This document shows positions 1 through 12,800 of a stretch of 64,000 nt of DNA, in pieces. The position numbers were made by a program, and so were the translations under genes. A model generated the notes under the pieces. It ran no database searches. It had not been told where the DNA came from and saw only the letters and a list, made by a program, of their open reading frames with translations. The stretch comes from Nautilus pompilius (taxonomy: Eukaryota > Mollusca > Cephalopoda > Nautilida > Nautilidae), in assembly GCA_018389105.1 (NCBI GenBank), contig JACATO010001103.1, positions 186,001 to 250,000 of the forward strand, in the 5' to 3' direction. Positions within the stretch are counted from its first letter, which is position 1. Each line of letters opens with the position of its first letter.

Positions 1-780
1 AAAAACAACAAAAAATGTGCTGGAATTAATTTTAATCCAAATTATCATTTTAAAGTTTTAAAATAAAAGAAATTTAGATTAAATATTTTAAATATTTTAC
101 AAATGTAAACTGAAATAAGGAAAATGTTAATTGGAAATTTAGAAATTAAAAAGAAGTTAAATATTATAATTTAGGTTACAATCTTGAATAAATTCGGATT
201 TAGAAAGCAAAATAATGGTTATTCATAATACCTTCTTGAATTCGTGAGATTCTTTTGTGTCTAAATATTAAATGTCGCATTTAGAAGAACAAGCGTAATT
301 TCTGGTGTTTTAACTAAAATTAAAAAACGTTTAATGAATTTATTTGAAAGACTAAATTCTAATGACCCTTCAGGCAGACAATACTAATATTAAAATATGC
401 TAAAAAACAAGCAAACACTTCTACCATATAATTGCTACAAAGGATTTAGAAAATTATTATAATGTATTTTCATTTGATTTTTCAATTTTAAATAAATAAT
501 TTTATACAACCACTTTTCTTATTACCTTCCTAAACATTTTATCAAATTAATAAAACTTGTATGTGCACTTTTATTCGATTTTTATTTGAGTATATAGCAA
601 TATATTTGAAAAAAATGAATTAAATAATTTCAATAAATGTACACTTTCAACACTTAAAATATGTACGAAAGTGACGTTGAATTCTGGTTAGACCATAAAT
701 GTTTTGGCATGCTGCATATCTGCAAAACAAAATGGTGAAGGATGCATATTGTTTGATGTTTGGTGGTTTTCCAAAGATGT
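1..780. other. AT-rich sequence, no gene seen
   Basis: Very AT-rich DNA with scattered A and T runs. The only open frame near here (minus strand, 647-898) has low-complexity composition and no recognisable domain, so I do not call it a gene. The right edge grades into the T-rich tandem array and the exact boundary is not sharp. Confidence 0.5.
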
Positions 781-3700
781 GAAAGATGGGAGTGAAGTTT
801 GCGGTTTGGTTATGCGCCATAGTTAAGAAAAATGGAGGTGCTGCTTGGTTTTTATCATTGTTGAGATATTTTTCGTTTTTTTTCGTGTTTTTATGCATAA
901 TATTTGTAAAAGCAGATTAGGTTTTGATTGATAGTCGTTTAGGCGTAATAATCGTGAATAATTGGTTTCCGTTTTTCTTTTTTGTTGTGTTTCATAATTT
1001 TAAAAGATTTTGTTTTTTATTTTTATTGCTTGATAGTTGTTTAAGATTGGGTACAGTTTCCCGTCTTTGCTAGAAAAATAGGAAAGTTTGCGTTTATCTC
1101 GGTGCTAATTTGTGCGTCAAAGTTGAGAACGATTCATTTGCGTTGCCTCCTTGTGAAAAATTCATGTAATGTATGGTGTTTGACTGTATCATTTTTCTGA
1201 AATATTTGGTGACTTTTAATGAGTGTTGTACGCAATAGTTGTGAAATATTGACTGGTTTTTATGTTTGTGCATCGTAGTTTGGAAAGATTAGGAAGGGTT
1301 TGTTGTTTGCATGTGCGTCATAATTAAGAAAGTTAGTGAAGTTTAGTGTTGTTTGTGGGTAATAATTGGGCAGGATTTGGTTTCTAATTGGTAAATGTTT
1401 GTTCTCAATAATTATGAAAGATTGTCTTTTCTTTGGTATCTGTTTGTGTTTAGAATGGAATTTGTTTTGCTTCCTAACTGTAAAAGCTTGATTTTGTCTT
1501 GGTGCTTGCTTATTCTTAAAATTATGAAAAATTGTGTTTTCATTGATATATTTGTGAATGTTTGGCTATTGTTGGTGTATAAATTTGAAAGTTGGAGGTT
1601 ATCATTGTGTTTACGTGTGCCTTATATTCGAGAATGTTTGGATTGTGTTTAGCGTTTGTTTATAATTTTTAATTGTGAAAGCTTAGGTTTATTTGATTTT
1701 TGTACATTATTATAGAAAAAGTTTGTTCTTGATTTTTTCGTTTAATATTTTGGTTTTAATTGATGTTTTTATTTGCGTAACAATTTCGAATGTTTGCATA
1801 CTGTTTTAAGTTTGTCCATGCTTTATAATTGGAAACTTTGAGTTTTATTTGGTATTTGAACTGTATAGTTTTGAATGTTTGGTTCCGTTTGTTGTTTGCT
1901 TGTAGTTTTTATTTTTGAAAGATTTTGATATTTTTAGTGCATATTTGTGCATTTTAACTGTGAAGGCTTTGGTTTTGTTTGGTATTTGTTTGTGCTTTAT
2001 AATTGTGGAACATTTGTTTTTTTTTTTTCTTGAAGATTCTTTGCGCTTTACAACAATAAGAGTTTGAATTTTTTTGTTGTTTTAGGGTTTATAATTTTAA
2101 AAAGATTTGGATGCTTGATTTCACGTAATAATTCAGTATGTTTTAGGTTTTGTGTGGCGTTTGTATGTGCTTGATAATAGTGAATTCTTGTGTTCCAGTT
2201 AGAATTTGCATGTGCCTTATATCTACGAATGTTTAATTTTTGTGCTATTTAATTTAAGAGGCATTGTTTCTATTGAGGTTAGATTGTGCTATATAAATGT
2301 GAATGGTTATGTTCGATCTGATGTTTATTTCTGCTTTATAACTCTAAACGTTTGGGTACTGTTTAATGTTTCTTTGTGATTTTTAAATGTGAATGTATTA
2401 GTTTGATTGGCATTTGATTCTGGATTATAATTTTGAAATTTGGCTTTTAATTCGTGTTTATTTGTTACTAATAATTATAATAGTTTGCGTTCTCTTCATA
2501 TCTGTTTGAACTTTACGATTGTGAATATATTGGTATTATTATGTATTTTTTATTGTTAATAATTATTTTAAAAATGCGTTCTCTTCGGTGTTTCCTTGAG
2601 ACTTAAAATTTGATAAACCTGTCTTTTGTTTGGCATTTGAGTGTGCTTTATAGTGAAAGTTTATTTTTTATCTTTATATCCATGAATATCTTGGTTTTGG
2701 TAGATATTTGTTTCTATGGTACATTATAAAAAGGTTGGATTTATTTGGTGTCTGTCTGTGCTTTATAATTTGAAAGTTTGGCTTCTGATTGGCGCTTGTG
2801 TCTTTATAATTCTGATTGCGTTTTCTTTACTGTTTGTTCATAATTTATATCTATGAATGTTTAGCTTTTGCTTAATTTATGTTGTGCTTTTTAATTTAGA
2901 AGGCATTAGTTCTCGTTGCTGTTTGATTAAGCATTATAAATTTTAATGATTTGGTTCTGTTTGTGTTTGTTTCTGAATTTTCATTAAGAATGATTGGATT
3001 TATTTTCTATAAGTTTTTTTAATTGTGAAACTATGCATTATACTTGGCATTTTTGTTCTTTATAATTGAAAAGTTCGGATTCTAATTGATTTTTCTTTGT
3101 TCGTAATAATAATAATATAATAAATAATAGCAATTTGTTCTCTTTAGTGTTTATTTGTGTCTTGTAATTGTGAATATTTGAGTACTGTTTGGCATATGTA
3201 TGTGCTTTATACTTGTGAAATGTCTTAATTTTGTTGATGCTTATTTTAGTATTTCATTTTTCAAAATATGAGTTTTTGTTTTCTGTTTGTCTCTTAATCG
3301 TGAAATATTGTTTTTTTTCCTGCTTTTGTTCTTTACAATTGTGAATGTTTGGGAATTTTAGTTTTGTACTTCATAATGTTGAATTTTAGGTTGGTTCCCT
3401 TTGGTATTTAGGTGTGCTTTATACTTGTGAATATTTGGATTCTATGTAATTTTTGTTCGTACCTTTTAATTGAGAAAGCATGGATTTTGTTCGAAGTTTT
3501 ATTGAGCCTTATAAATTTGAATGATTTGGTTCTGTTGGTATCTGTTTGTGCCTTTTTATTAAAATTTTTGGGGTTCATTTTGTCGTTTGTGTGTTTTGCA
3601 TAATTGTGAAAGATTTGGTTCTTATTGGTATAATTTTTGTTTGATAAATGTAAATGTTTGGTAGTATTTTGTGTTTGTTTTGACTTATAATTTTTAATGA

Positions 3701-6620
3701 TTGCTCTCTGTTCGTTGTATGTATGTGCTTTTAAATTTTGATGGTATACGTTCTTGGCGGTTGTTTACTTTTCACAATTTTGAAAAGTACGTAGTGTTCG
3801 AATAATTATGAAAAAATGTGCTATTTTTGGTGTTTATTTGTGCTTTCTACTATAAATGTCTGATTTATAATTAGTGTATGGGTCTTTTGGGGTTTTCTTT
3901 GCTTTAAAAATGTGAAATTTTGGTTTTGCTTGATGTTCGTTTCTGAGTAACAATATTGAAAGTTGTGGTGTTTGTTTATGTTCTGTATTTGTGTAACGTA
4001 AGGTAGTGTTTGTTGTAATTTTATGCTTTTAAATAATGGAAGTGTGTGTGTTCTTGATATTTGATATCGCAAAATAACTGAACATTTTGGTTCGATTTGT
4101 TCTTTGTGTGTACTTCATAATAGTAAAGGCTTGAGTTCTATTTAAAGTATGGTTGTGGTTTATAATAGGGAAGGTTTGGTTTGTGTTTAATATTAGATTT
4201 CTTGTATAACTGTGCATATTTGGTTTTGAGTTATGATTTATAAAGTTTGCATTCAGTGTGATGTTAATTTTCGAATAAAATGTGTGAAAATTTCAGTACT
4301 GGTTAGTATTTGTGTTTTATATTTGTGCGTCTTTCGATTTTTCCAGATGTTTATTATCACTTAATAAAGTGAAACCTTTGGTTAATTTTAGTTTCTGTAT
4401 GTGCCTTATAACTGTAAAAGATTTGGTTTTCTTTGAAGTTTTTTCTGCATTATAATTTTGAAAAATGTGGCTTCTATTTGATGTTTCCTTTTGCTTTTTA
4501 ATTATGATAGTTTAGGATTTGTTTTTTATTTGTGAATATAATTGTGGGTATTATGTTTTTCCTTGTGTGTGTATTTGCTTAACAAATGTAAGAAGTTCCC
4601 TTCTCTATCATGGTTGCATCTGCTATATGATGGTGAGGTTATATGTATCGATTAAAACCCCCTTATCTTTTATAGTTGTGAATGTTTGTGTTCTGTTTAT
4701 TATTTGTTTGTGCTTTATAAGTTTCAATGTTTGTTTTCTGTTTAGTATTTGTTTTGTGCATTATAAGTGTGGAAGTTTGTGTTCTGTTTAGTATTTGATT
4801 GTGCTTTATAACACAGTCAATGTTTGTGTTCTGTTCAGTATTGCATTGTTATTTATACGAGAGAATGTTTGTTTTCTGATTATTATTTGATTGTAATTTA
4901 TAACACAGTGAATGTTTTTTTCCTGTCTAGTACTTGTTTTTTCTTTATAAAAGTGAATTTTTGAATGTTGTGTTGTGTTTAGCAATTTTTTATTTGATTT
5001 ATAAGTGTGAATGTTTGTTTTCCGTTAGTATTTATTTATGCTTTATAAAAAACAATGTTTTTGGTTTAGTATTTATTTTTGATTTATAAAAATGAATGTT
5101 TGCGTTCTGTTTAGTATTCGTTTGTGCTTTATATGACAGTGAATGTTTGTTTTATATTTAGGATTTTTTAATGTTTTATAAGAGCGAATGTTTGTGTTCT
5201 GTTTATTATTTTTGCTTTATAACACACTGGATGTTTTGATCCTTTAAGTATTTGTTTTAGCCTTATTACTGTGAATATTTTTGTTCTGTTTAGTATTTTC
5301 TTGTTCTTTATAAGAATGAATGTTTGTGTACTGCTTGGTATTTGTATGTGATTTATTAGCATGGATATTTGTGTTTTGTTTTGTATTCTGTGTGCTTTCT
5401 GACACAATCAATGTTTGTTTTCTCTTTACTATTAGTTTGTGCTTTATAAGAGTTATGTTTGTTTCCTGTTTAGTATGTGTTTGTGCTTTATACTCCTTTA
5501 AATGTTTGTATCTTATTTAGTATTTGTTTATGCTTTATAAGAGTGCATTGTGTTCTTTTTAGTATCTATTTGTGCTTATCAACATAGTGAGTTTGTTTTC
5601 TGTTAATCTTGTTTACTTACTAGCACAGTGAATATTTGTGGTATATTTTGTGTTAATTAGTGCTCTATAACAAAGTCAATGTTTGTTTTATATTTTGTAT
5701 TTGTATGTGATTTATAATTCAGAATGTTTATTTTCTGTTTCGTATTTGTTTGACCTTTATAACAAAGAGATGTTTGTGTTTCTGTTTAGTATTTGTTTGT
5801 GCTTTATAACAGTAGTGAATGTTTGCGTTCTGTTTATTATTTGTTTGGGTATATAAGAGTGAATATTTCTTTTCTGTTAATATTTGTTTGTGCTTTATAT
5901 CATAGCGAATATTTTCGTTTATGTTTTTTATAATTTTATACTATTAATTTATTAAAGTATGTGTATCTTTGATGTTTTATTGCGTATTAATTTTGAAATT
6001 TTCGTTCAGTTTGATCTTCGTTTGATATTTATAATAGTGATGGTTTAATTTCTGTTTGTTTTCTATGGTTCATAACTGTGAAGGTTAGGCTTCTGATAAA
6101 TTAATGCTGTTAAATTGTGAAACTCTGCGTTCCTCTTGACATTTGTTTTCTCTTAATAATTGGTAAAATTTTTGTTTTCTTTGTAGTCTTTAGTTTATAA
6201 TGGTGAATGTTTGAGTTCTGTTGGATGTTTGTTTGTGTTTACAAATTTTGCATGTCTGAGTTTTATTTGTTGATTGTGTTTGATGTATAATTATGAACTT
6301 TTGAGATTTATTTGGTTTCTGTTTGTGCTTTATAATTGTGAAATTTTACATTTTATTTGTGTTTGTTTATGCTTCATAAATCTAATGGACTGTGTTCTTT
6401 TCGGCTTTTTTGACTTACAGTTTTGAAAGTTTGGTTTTAATACGCTTTTCTGTGTAATAATTTTGTAAGTTTGGGTTCTATTTTGTGTTTGTGTGTTCTT
6501 CATAATTAACAAGCATTGTGTTTTGATTATTTCTTGTTTTTGCATTTTAATTGTAATGTTTTGAGTTTTGATCAGCGTTTGATTTTTCTTTATGTTTGTG
6601 AGTGTTTGATGTGATATAAC
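780..6620 (+). repeat. Large degenerate ~47-bp T-rich tandem array
   Basis: Head-to-tail array of a roughly 46-50 bp unit. Each copy can be read as (GTGAATGTTTG) + (GTTCTGTTTAGTATTTG) + (TTTGTGCTTTATAA) plus a few variable bases. The unit recurs for nearly 6 kb, implying on the order of 120 copies. Copies at about 4670-5930 are the most alike and often carry AACACAGTG or AAGAGTGAATG joints. Copies at 1000-4500 are more diverged and typically read TAATTGTGAAAGTTTGG at the joint, so at least two sub-families exist. The plus strand is extremely rich in T, moderate in G and nearly free of C. Open frames inside it on both strands, such as 4519-4791 plus and 5168-5407 minus, are by-products of the repeat. 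The minus strand reads as a drifting 16-residue motif around N-R-T-Q-T-F. I see no transposon ends. The left boundary is approximate; the right end is near 6620, where the sequence becomes ordinary. Confidence 0.9.
4669..5930 (+). repeat. Best-conserved core of the ~47-bp array
   Basis: Within the larger array, this segment holds about 25 consecutive copies that keep the central GTTCTGTTTAGTATTTG and the TTTGTGCTTTATAA block with few changes. It looks like the most recently homogenised part of the array, flanked by older copies. Spacing varies by one to three bases between copies, so no reading frame is kept across it. Confidence 0.8.
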
Positions 6621-9365
6621 GTAATCAGCACTTCACTCCCAACACTTCTATATCCCCACGAAGCGCTAATTTAACTTTACCTTGATAAATAGCAAATTTT
6701 TCCGAATTCCAATATTCTGTAAAATGTGTAATACTGGTTTTATGCAGTGGTTGTTATTTGTATTTTTCTGTTAATTTTCTATTTTTGTTCTTTTCTAGAA
6801 CTTTTTAATTCAACTCTAGTTTTGTTCACTCGTATTGCTTCAGTTACCAAAATCATCGAGAATCGGCGCTGCTGTCAAGGTAATTCTACCTTTTACTGCC
6901 ATTTGGAAATTAGAACCAACGAAGGTTTTTCTCAGGTGGAAAACTGTTTATCCATGAAGTCTACCTTGCTTTCATAATCTCTCATAATTACTGCTCCATC
7001 TTTCATTAATTTCACTTTCAAAACTGATTTTTGCCTCATCTTTTAATAATAACCAGTCTTGTTGTAACCAAGGCAATCAATTAGCTACTCAATCATTTTA
7101 CTTACTTTTTTTGCTTGATTCTTAAAATAAATTCAATGTTATTGTAGTGATTTACTACGTAATTGAAAGATGAGCTGGACAGACTTCGGGCATCTCGTCT
7201 ACGCTATATTCAGGGCTAATATTGGTCGCATAGTCCGTATGAACGTTAATACTGCTAAATATAAATGTACCGCGGGGAAGAATATTTTATAATATGTCCA
7301 TAATTTTAGCGGTTATTTTTAAAATCTTTTTTTAAATACCAGTCTTTATTTTCTGTTATGGAACAATTAATTAAGGTAAATAAACGTTTTATTGGTAATT
7401 TTCAGGAATTAGTCTAAAAATAAAGTTAGCACACTAGTATAAAAATCAACAACTAACCTGAAAACAAAAAAGTAACATAATTGTGAAAGATGTGGTTTTG
7501 TTTCTCTTTTAGTTTTGCGTCATAATTGTGATATCAAACACCAAATCCGATTCTGCTATAGTTTCTCCTTCGTCTTAAGTAGAACACTGAATTTTTCTTT
7601 CAATCTCTTGGCTCCAATTTGAATAAAAAATTCAAGTCGAAAGAATGAAATATAACAGAAAACATTTCTTTGTAGGAATTTTCTGAGAATATCAAATTCT
7701 AATCTTATAAATGGTTCTCAAGATCACCTAATAGGTTGTTTCTTGTACTCATGATACTGAATCAGCATTTGTTCTTTTCTTACATCTATAATTGAAAATA
7801 TAATACTATAAATTATTAATTCGGAGTAGGTGTGTACTTGACTAAAACAGTAAAAATTTGATAATGTTGATTGGTAGCTACACACTTCGATACTCTTATT
7901 AGCTCAGGTGTACAGAGACCCAAAGTAGAAGCAACTATAATATACGTATCAGCACAGTGCTCTTGTCCATCGCACTGATCTCAAGCAAACCCAGAATACT
8001 GTCAGACCGCAATGACGCGGAATGTTCTTTCAGCTTTTGGAAAAGATGTTAATAACGTCTTTCCTCATTCAAAGAAGATAAATAATTCCCGAGTACTTAG
8101 AGTAATTGTTTTTATCTATATAATCTAAACAGAACCAAACAGTATATCCGCCTCTGTAACAACTGCCTTAATCAAAAACCTACAAGTTGTAACTACTTAG
8201 TTTCACATAAAGACAATAAAAAATTATTACCCGTGCGAATTGCAGAAACTGTCTGTGAAAACCTCACATGTCTACATCCTGTTCTAAATGTGTAAAGTAA
8301 TTTAATAATTCTGTCATAGCTATGCACATGCAAAGTAATCCGGAAATATAATTACTGAAAATAATTATAGAAAAAACACAAAAAGCACAAATAATAACTA
8401 ATTGCTGCTGAGAGATGTATAGGCATATTTACACATATAGATGACAATGCAGGCGGAGAAAAAATTGTAACTACGTAAGTAAAAAAATATATTAATTAAT
8501 AAATAAACAAACATGGCCTGTTAAGCAATTTATGAAACGTGCTGCTGAAAAAAGTGGTGGATGACTTCATATCTAAGGGCATCCTTTAGTCGTTAATCCG
8601 GATTAAGAAGATTTAGATTACTGCTCAAACGTGTGTGAATAAAATATTCGACTTATTTTTTCGTATTTTTTCTAAATATTTTTTACGTTTAAATCTCAAA
8701 GAATTTTTGACAGTTAACACTAAACCCTTTTTGGTATCTTAGTATATTTGCTTAAGTAAGAATCCCATTGCTGATTATTGTCAATTTACAATATAAATTA
8801 TTTCTAATAACTGCAAATTAATTTTTCATGATAAACTGCCAACAATTATTGAAACAGGTTTAATGTAATGTTTTTCATAATCTAAAAGCTATCGAAATTA
8901 GTTTACAATTGTCCTGAGGGTAAGAAAAAGAAAGTTATACAACGAAAGTTAAAGGTAATACAGAATGCATCTTTGAAGCGAACAGCACTTATGCAAATAA
9001 TTACTTTATAGTATTTTTTTTTAAAAAATACCGAAATAAGGATTAAAAATTGTATAGTTTTGAAAGATCCTCTTAAATCTGCTGGTTTATGACAATATCC
9101 TCTTGACGAACCCTGTCTGACATTCGAGGATGAAGACTATCTCGCAGCGTGGGAGGTATGAGCTGTTAGGCTCGGGGACAAAGCAAATTTCCTCGGCATG
9201 GTTGGATACTCTTGATCGACGTTCAAGGTGCGAGCTAGTCAAGAGTTCTCACAAAACCTATACTGCATGTATTCGGAAACCCTACTATACTTCTTCAGTT
9301 TGTACATGTGATAGGACACTGCAAAGTCCGAAAGAAACGCACGCGGCCGGCTGGTGAAAAATAGC
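6620..9365. other. AT-rich intergenic DNA, no gene recognised
   Basis: The array stops near 6620 and ordinary AT-rich sequence follows. The open frame at 6747-6977 contains an exon-like interval (see findings), and that at 9130-9357 shows no recognisable domain. A stray unit resembling the upstream array lies at 7474-7531. Nothing else in this stretch is identifiable. Confidence 0.4.
7474..7531 (+). repeat. Isolated unit of the ~47-bp array
   Basis: The block ACATAATTGTGAAAGATG, followed by a T-rich middle and ending CATAATTGTGA, has the joint and layout of the diverged units at 1000-4500. It lies about 850 bp beyond the end of the array. It is either a detached remnant or a copy that moved. 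Confidence 0.55.
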
Positions 9366-9369
9366 GATA

Positions 9370-9450
9370 ATAAACCATTCTATACAGGTAAGCCGACACC
9401 CTTAAACATGGTAGTTCACTGATCTACCACTAGACAGGCCACCGGCTGCC
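9370..9450 (-). repeat. Possible tRNA-derived SINE head
   Basis: Read on the minus strand, this segment has a box A-like GTCTAGTGGTAGATCAGTG followed at tRNA-like spacing by a decayed box B (GGTGTCGGCTTACC). It cannot be a functional tRNA because box B lacks the GTTCGA core. A SINE remnant is the likeliest reading, though a chance resemblance is possible. Confidence 0.3.
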
Positions 9451-9759
9451 CTTTCTGTGTGAATGTGACTTTCCTGAAAGCATTAATAAAGTACTATAAA
9501 AGTTAGTACAACAAATTCATCTTTTGATAATTCTTTCCATATTACAAATTTTCTGCTAATAATAATATATATATGTGTCTTTCAAATTCAGGGCGTCATT
9601 TTTCAAGTTATACGTAAGAATTCAGGAAGTACACAAGTATCTTTAGACATGTGATTTCTGCATCGCACTACATAGGATAGATAAAACATTTATATACAGG
9701 GTAGCAATAGCATGAAGACGATCATTCGTCCAATGTGCGTCTTAAACTAACTTTTTTAG

Positions 9760-9762
<3 letters not shown>

Positions 9763-9809
<47 letters not shown>

Positions 9810-9818
9810 CTGTCTGTC
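9763..9818 (+). repeat. (CT)n microsatellite with TGTC tail
   Basis: Uninterrupted CT dinucleotides at about 9763-9805, followed by GTGTCTGTCTGTC. A simple sequence repeat. Confidence 0.97.
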
Positions 9819-9819
9819 T

Positions 9820-12800
9820 ATATATACCTTTATGACAATACATTTTGATATATATGTTTATAAAGGTAGCAATTTATAAACATTAAAACAACGGCAACGA
9901 AATTTGTGCTATTTTCTTCAACATTCGTCATATAATAAAACAATATCGTACAAAATGAATCTTTAAGTAATTAATTTAAATTAAATAGTCCATGTTTAAT
10001 TTAGCATTTACCATTATCAAAGCTAATAAAACCTTATAACTGAAAATGGTTTTCTGAATCACTTTCTTGAATAACAGTTTTTAATGTTTTCTTTTAAAAT
10101 ATCATACATTTCGCGCATTTTTAAACAATTATTTTTATGTCATTCTTTACTTAATATTTTTATGAAACTTTCTTTAGCAGAAAAGAGTTAATGTAGTTAC
10201 TTAGAAGTAGATGTATTTCAGCTCAGCCGTGAAATTTTCCTTTTTCTAATCAATAAGTGTTTATAACTATCCGACAACTTCATTTGAAGATGGATAAAAA
10301 GATTTAAAAAGCGAATTCAATTAATGATAATAAAACGCTCTGGTAAAGCAGAGACTAGCCAGGAAACCACTGGAGTTATCGGAGAAACATTTTCAAAAAT
10401 TCGAAAAAATCTCGCAAGAATTTAACATCCCCTTTCTAACAGTTGATAAAATTCTGAGAGTGATATTAAATTACTGAAGCAATTATTAGTTACCCAAATA
10501 TCTGCAGAATGTGGTCAAGGCCTTGGTACATAGGACTGAAAGCAGCACCATTGAAGATGGCGACTATGTACACGTTTACCGATTCATCCTAGCATTACTT
10601 AATGCTATAATAGTTTGACTTTGTCATACAATTTACTTTTTATTCTATCTTATGTTGTTAAACAGTTATCAAACACTGAAACTTTTGAAAGACTGCATAA
10701 AACTCCAGCGTATACGTAAGTCTACCCTACATGATCCTACGCCTTTTCTATTTTTGAAACTCACAACTCCCTGACGTCATTATAATGATTTCTTTATATT
10801 ATTCCATGTAACCTTTTGAAGTAACATTTATTGCTAAACCTTTTTCTGAATAAGAAATCCCAAGAAACTTGCAAAGTTTAGTTTTACAAATTAAAGTTCC
10901 ATACCGTGAGACAAGAATCTTCTATAAAAAGAAAAAAAAAGTAATATTAATAGTAGCCTCCGTATTTTACTATATATTGTCTGGGTTCCATATTTATCCA
11001 AATGGAAAAAAAAAACAATTCGGCAACCGTTATTTATTATAAAAAATCAAAATCAGAAACACTTGTACGGATGATGCAGAATTTTCAGTAACTACCAAAA
11101 TCTTGATATGAGCATCATCAGTTTTATTTCGTTATTTTATCCTTAGTTTATAAATATCACGGCAAGTACCAGAAAAAATTAACATTAACTCCTATTTCCC
11201 TACCGATGCGATTTAGCGAAACAGGCAGAATAAGATTTCTTTCTTAACCTTGTACTGATTAGAGTAATAAACGCTACATACGGAGCGTAGGAAGATAACC
11301 TGATTATCTGGCATCACATTTCATTAACTTGACCCGGAAGCTCTGTAAAAGTTCTGTGCATATTTTCAATAACAACGCTGTGGAAGCGGATGAGTGAATT
11401 AACCGAAAGGTGTGAAAAATTTTCTTTTTATGTAGCCGTCTCTTATTTGAACGCTTTCTTTGTGAATCACCTACTTAGACCATCAGATATTTGTCCTGGG
11501 ATGTAGTCTGAAAAATTTGGCCCCAGTGAATACTCCAACGAATATCAGATAGGATGCAGACAAACTGCCAAACTCAGAATAAAGGTTCCAGAGCAACACA
11601 ATATAATTATTCACGGTATTGTTAAATTTATGCTGGAGACAAAGATATGAGACAAAATATTTTGTACGAATTAACAGGACAGCTGAGGAATATAAAGTTT
11701 TAAGTTGTTATAGACTGCTAAGATCTTTTTTCTTTGTACGGCTGGAAAACATCTGGTGTCGTTGCCACTTTAGCTGCCCATACTCGTTGCTCACATGGAA
11801 GACTAAAAGTAATATTTACATTCTTACATTTTTTTTTTTGCTTTTCAGCGCTCGAAAATTGATTATATTTACTTTGTCGATTGTTTTTAACCGAATTTTG
11901 GTTTATAAAATTGTTTTGTGATATATTATGTGTTTGGCAAACTACGCAGTTGGCAATTAGCAAGAGCGTGCAGAAGTCAGAATGGCTGTTAAACAATACA
12001 GCGATATTAATTACACGAAGCAAATGTAAACATAAAGCTATTAGAAATGACTGTTGACGAGTAAATAAAATATTAAATTTCCTAGAAAATAAATTCTGTG
12101 TTAACGAGAGGTTTTACTAAAACTAAGTTTATGAGTAAACATATGCGGGAACTGTTAAAACCGTTTGCAGGCACTTCGATTCTTTAATAGTGTGTAACGC
12201 TATACATATAGTTGATTCAGCTAGAGCATCTGTAAGGGTTTATTAAGTATATAATTAATTGTTGTTGTCGCCATGTTTCTATCTGGAACACAAGCCGTAC
12301 GAGGCCAGAAAACACTGCCAGCACAAAGGATTCCGGTACACTCATTCGGCCGACCTAACAAAATTTCCTACTTGATCTCTTATTTTAGAAATGGGAAGAA
12401 AACAAAGTATCCGGGAAAACTCATACAGCAAGTTAGTGAAGAAGAGCGGAAAAGAAAAAAACTATGCTAGAGAGGTACTGAAGTAGAGCCGGATTTCTCT
12501 GGGATTCGGACTCGGGCCGTCAATTCGAGTTAGTTATACACTGTATCGAAAGACTTCCGCGCAGCCTGTGCAACTAAATATTGAAACTGTATAACAATCT
12601 CAGATTTAATTATACACATTTATTTATTGTATAAAGTAGTTTGGCTTTAAGAATTTTATACAAATTAATCGTTCTTTATTTTGTTATTATTCTGTGCAAA
12701 TTGTTGAACGTCTTCAATAGAAACAGTGAATTTATCTTCCATTTCATATTCATAACATCTGTAAAGTTGATAATTTGTGACTACTTTATGTTGTTTGTAA

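Noticed and set aside
780..6620. Long repetitive coding gene such as a silk or mucin
   Set aside because: Unit length varies by one to three bases, stops occur in every frame, and there is no sustained open reading frame.
12495..12550. Minus-strand tRNA-like segment
   Set aside because: Box B is imperfect and no box A is convincing; noted only in the region description.
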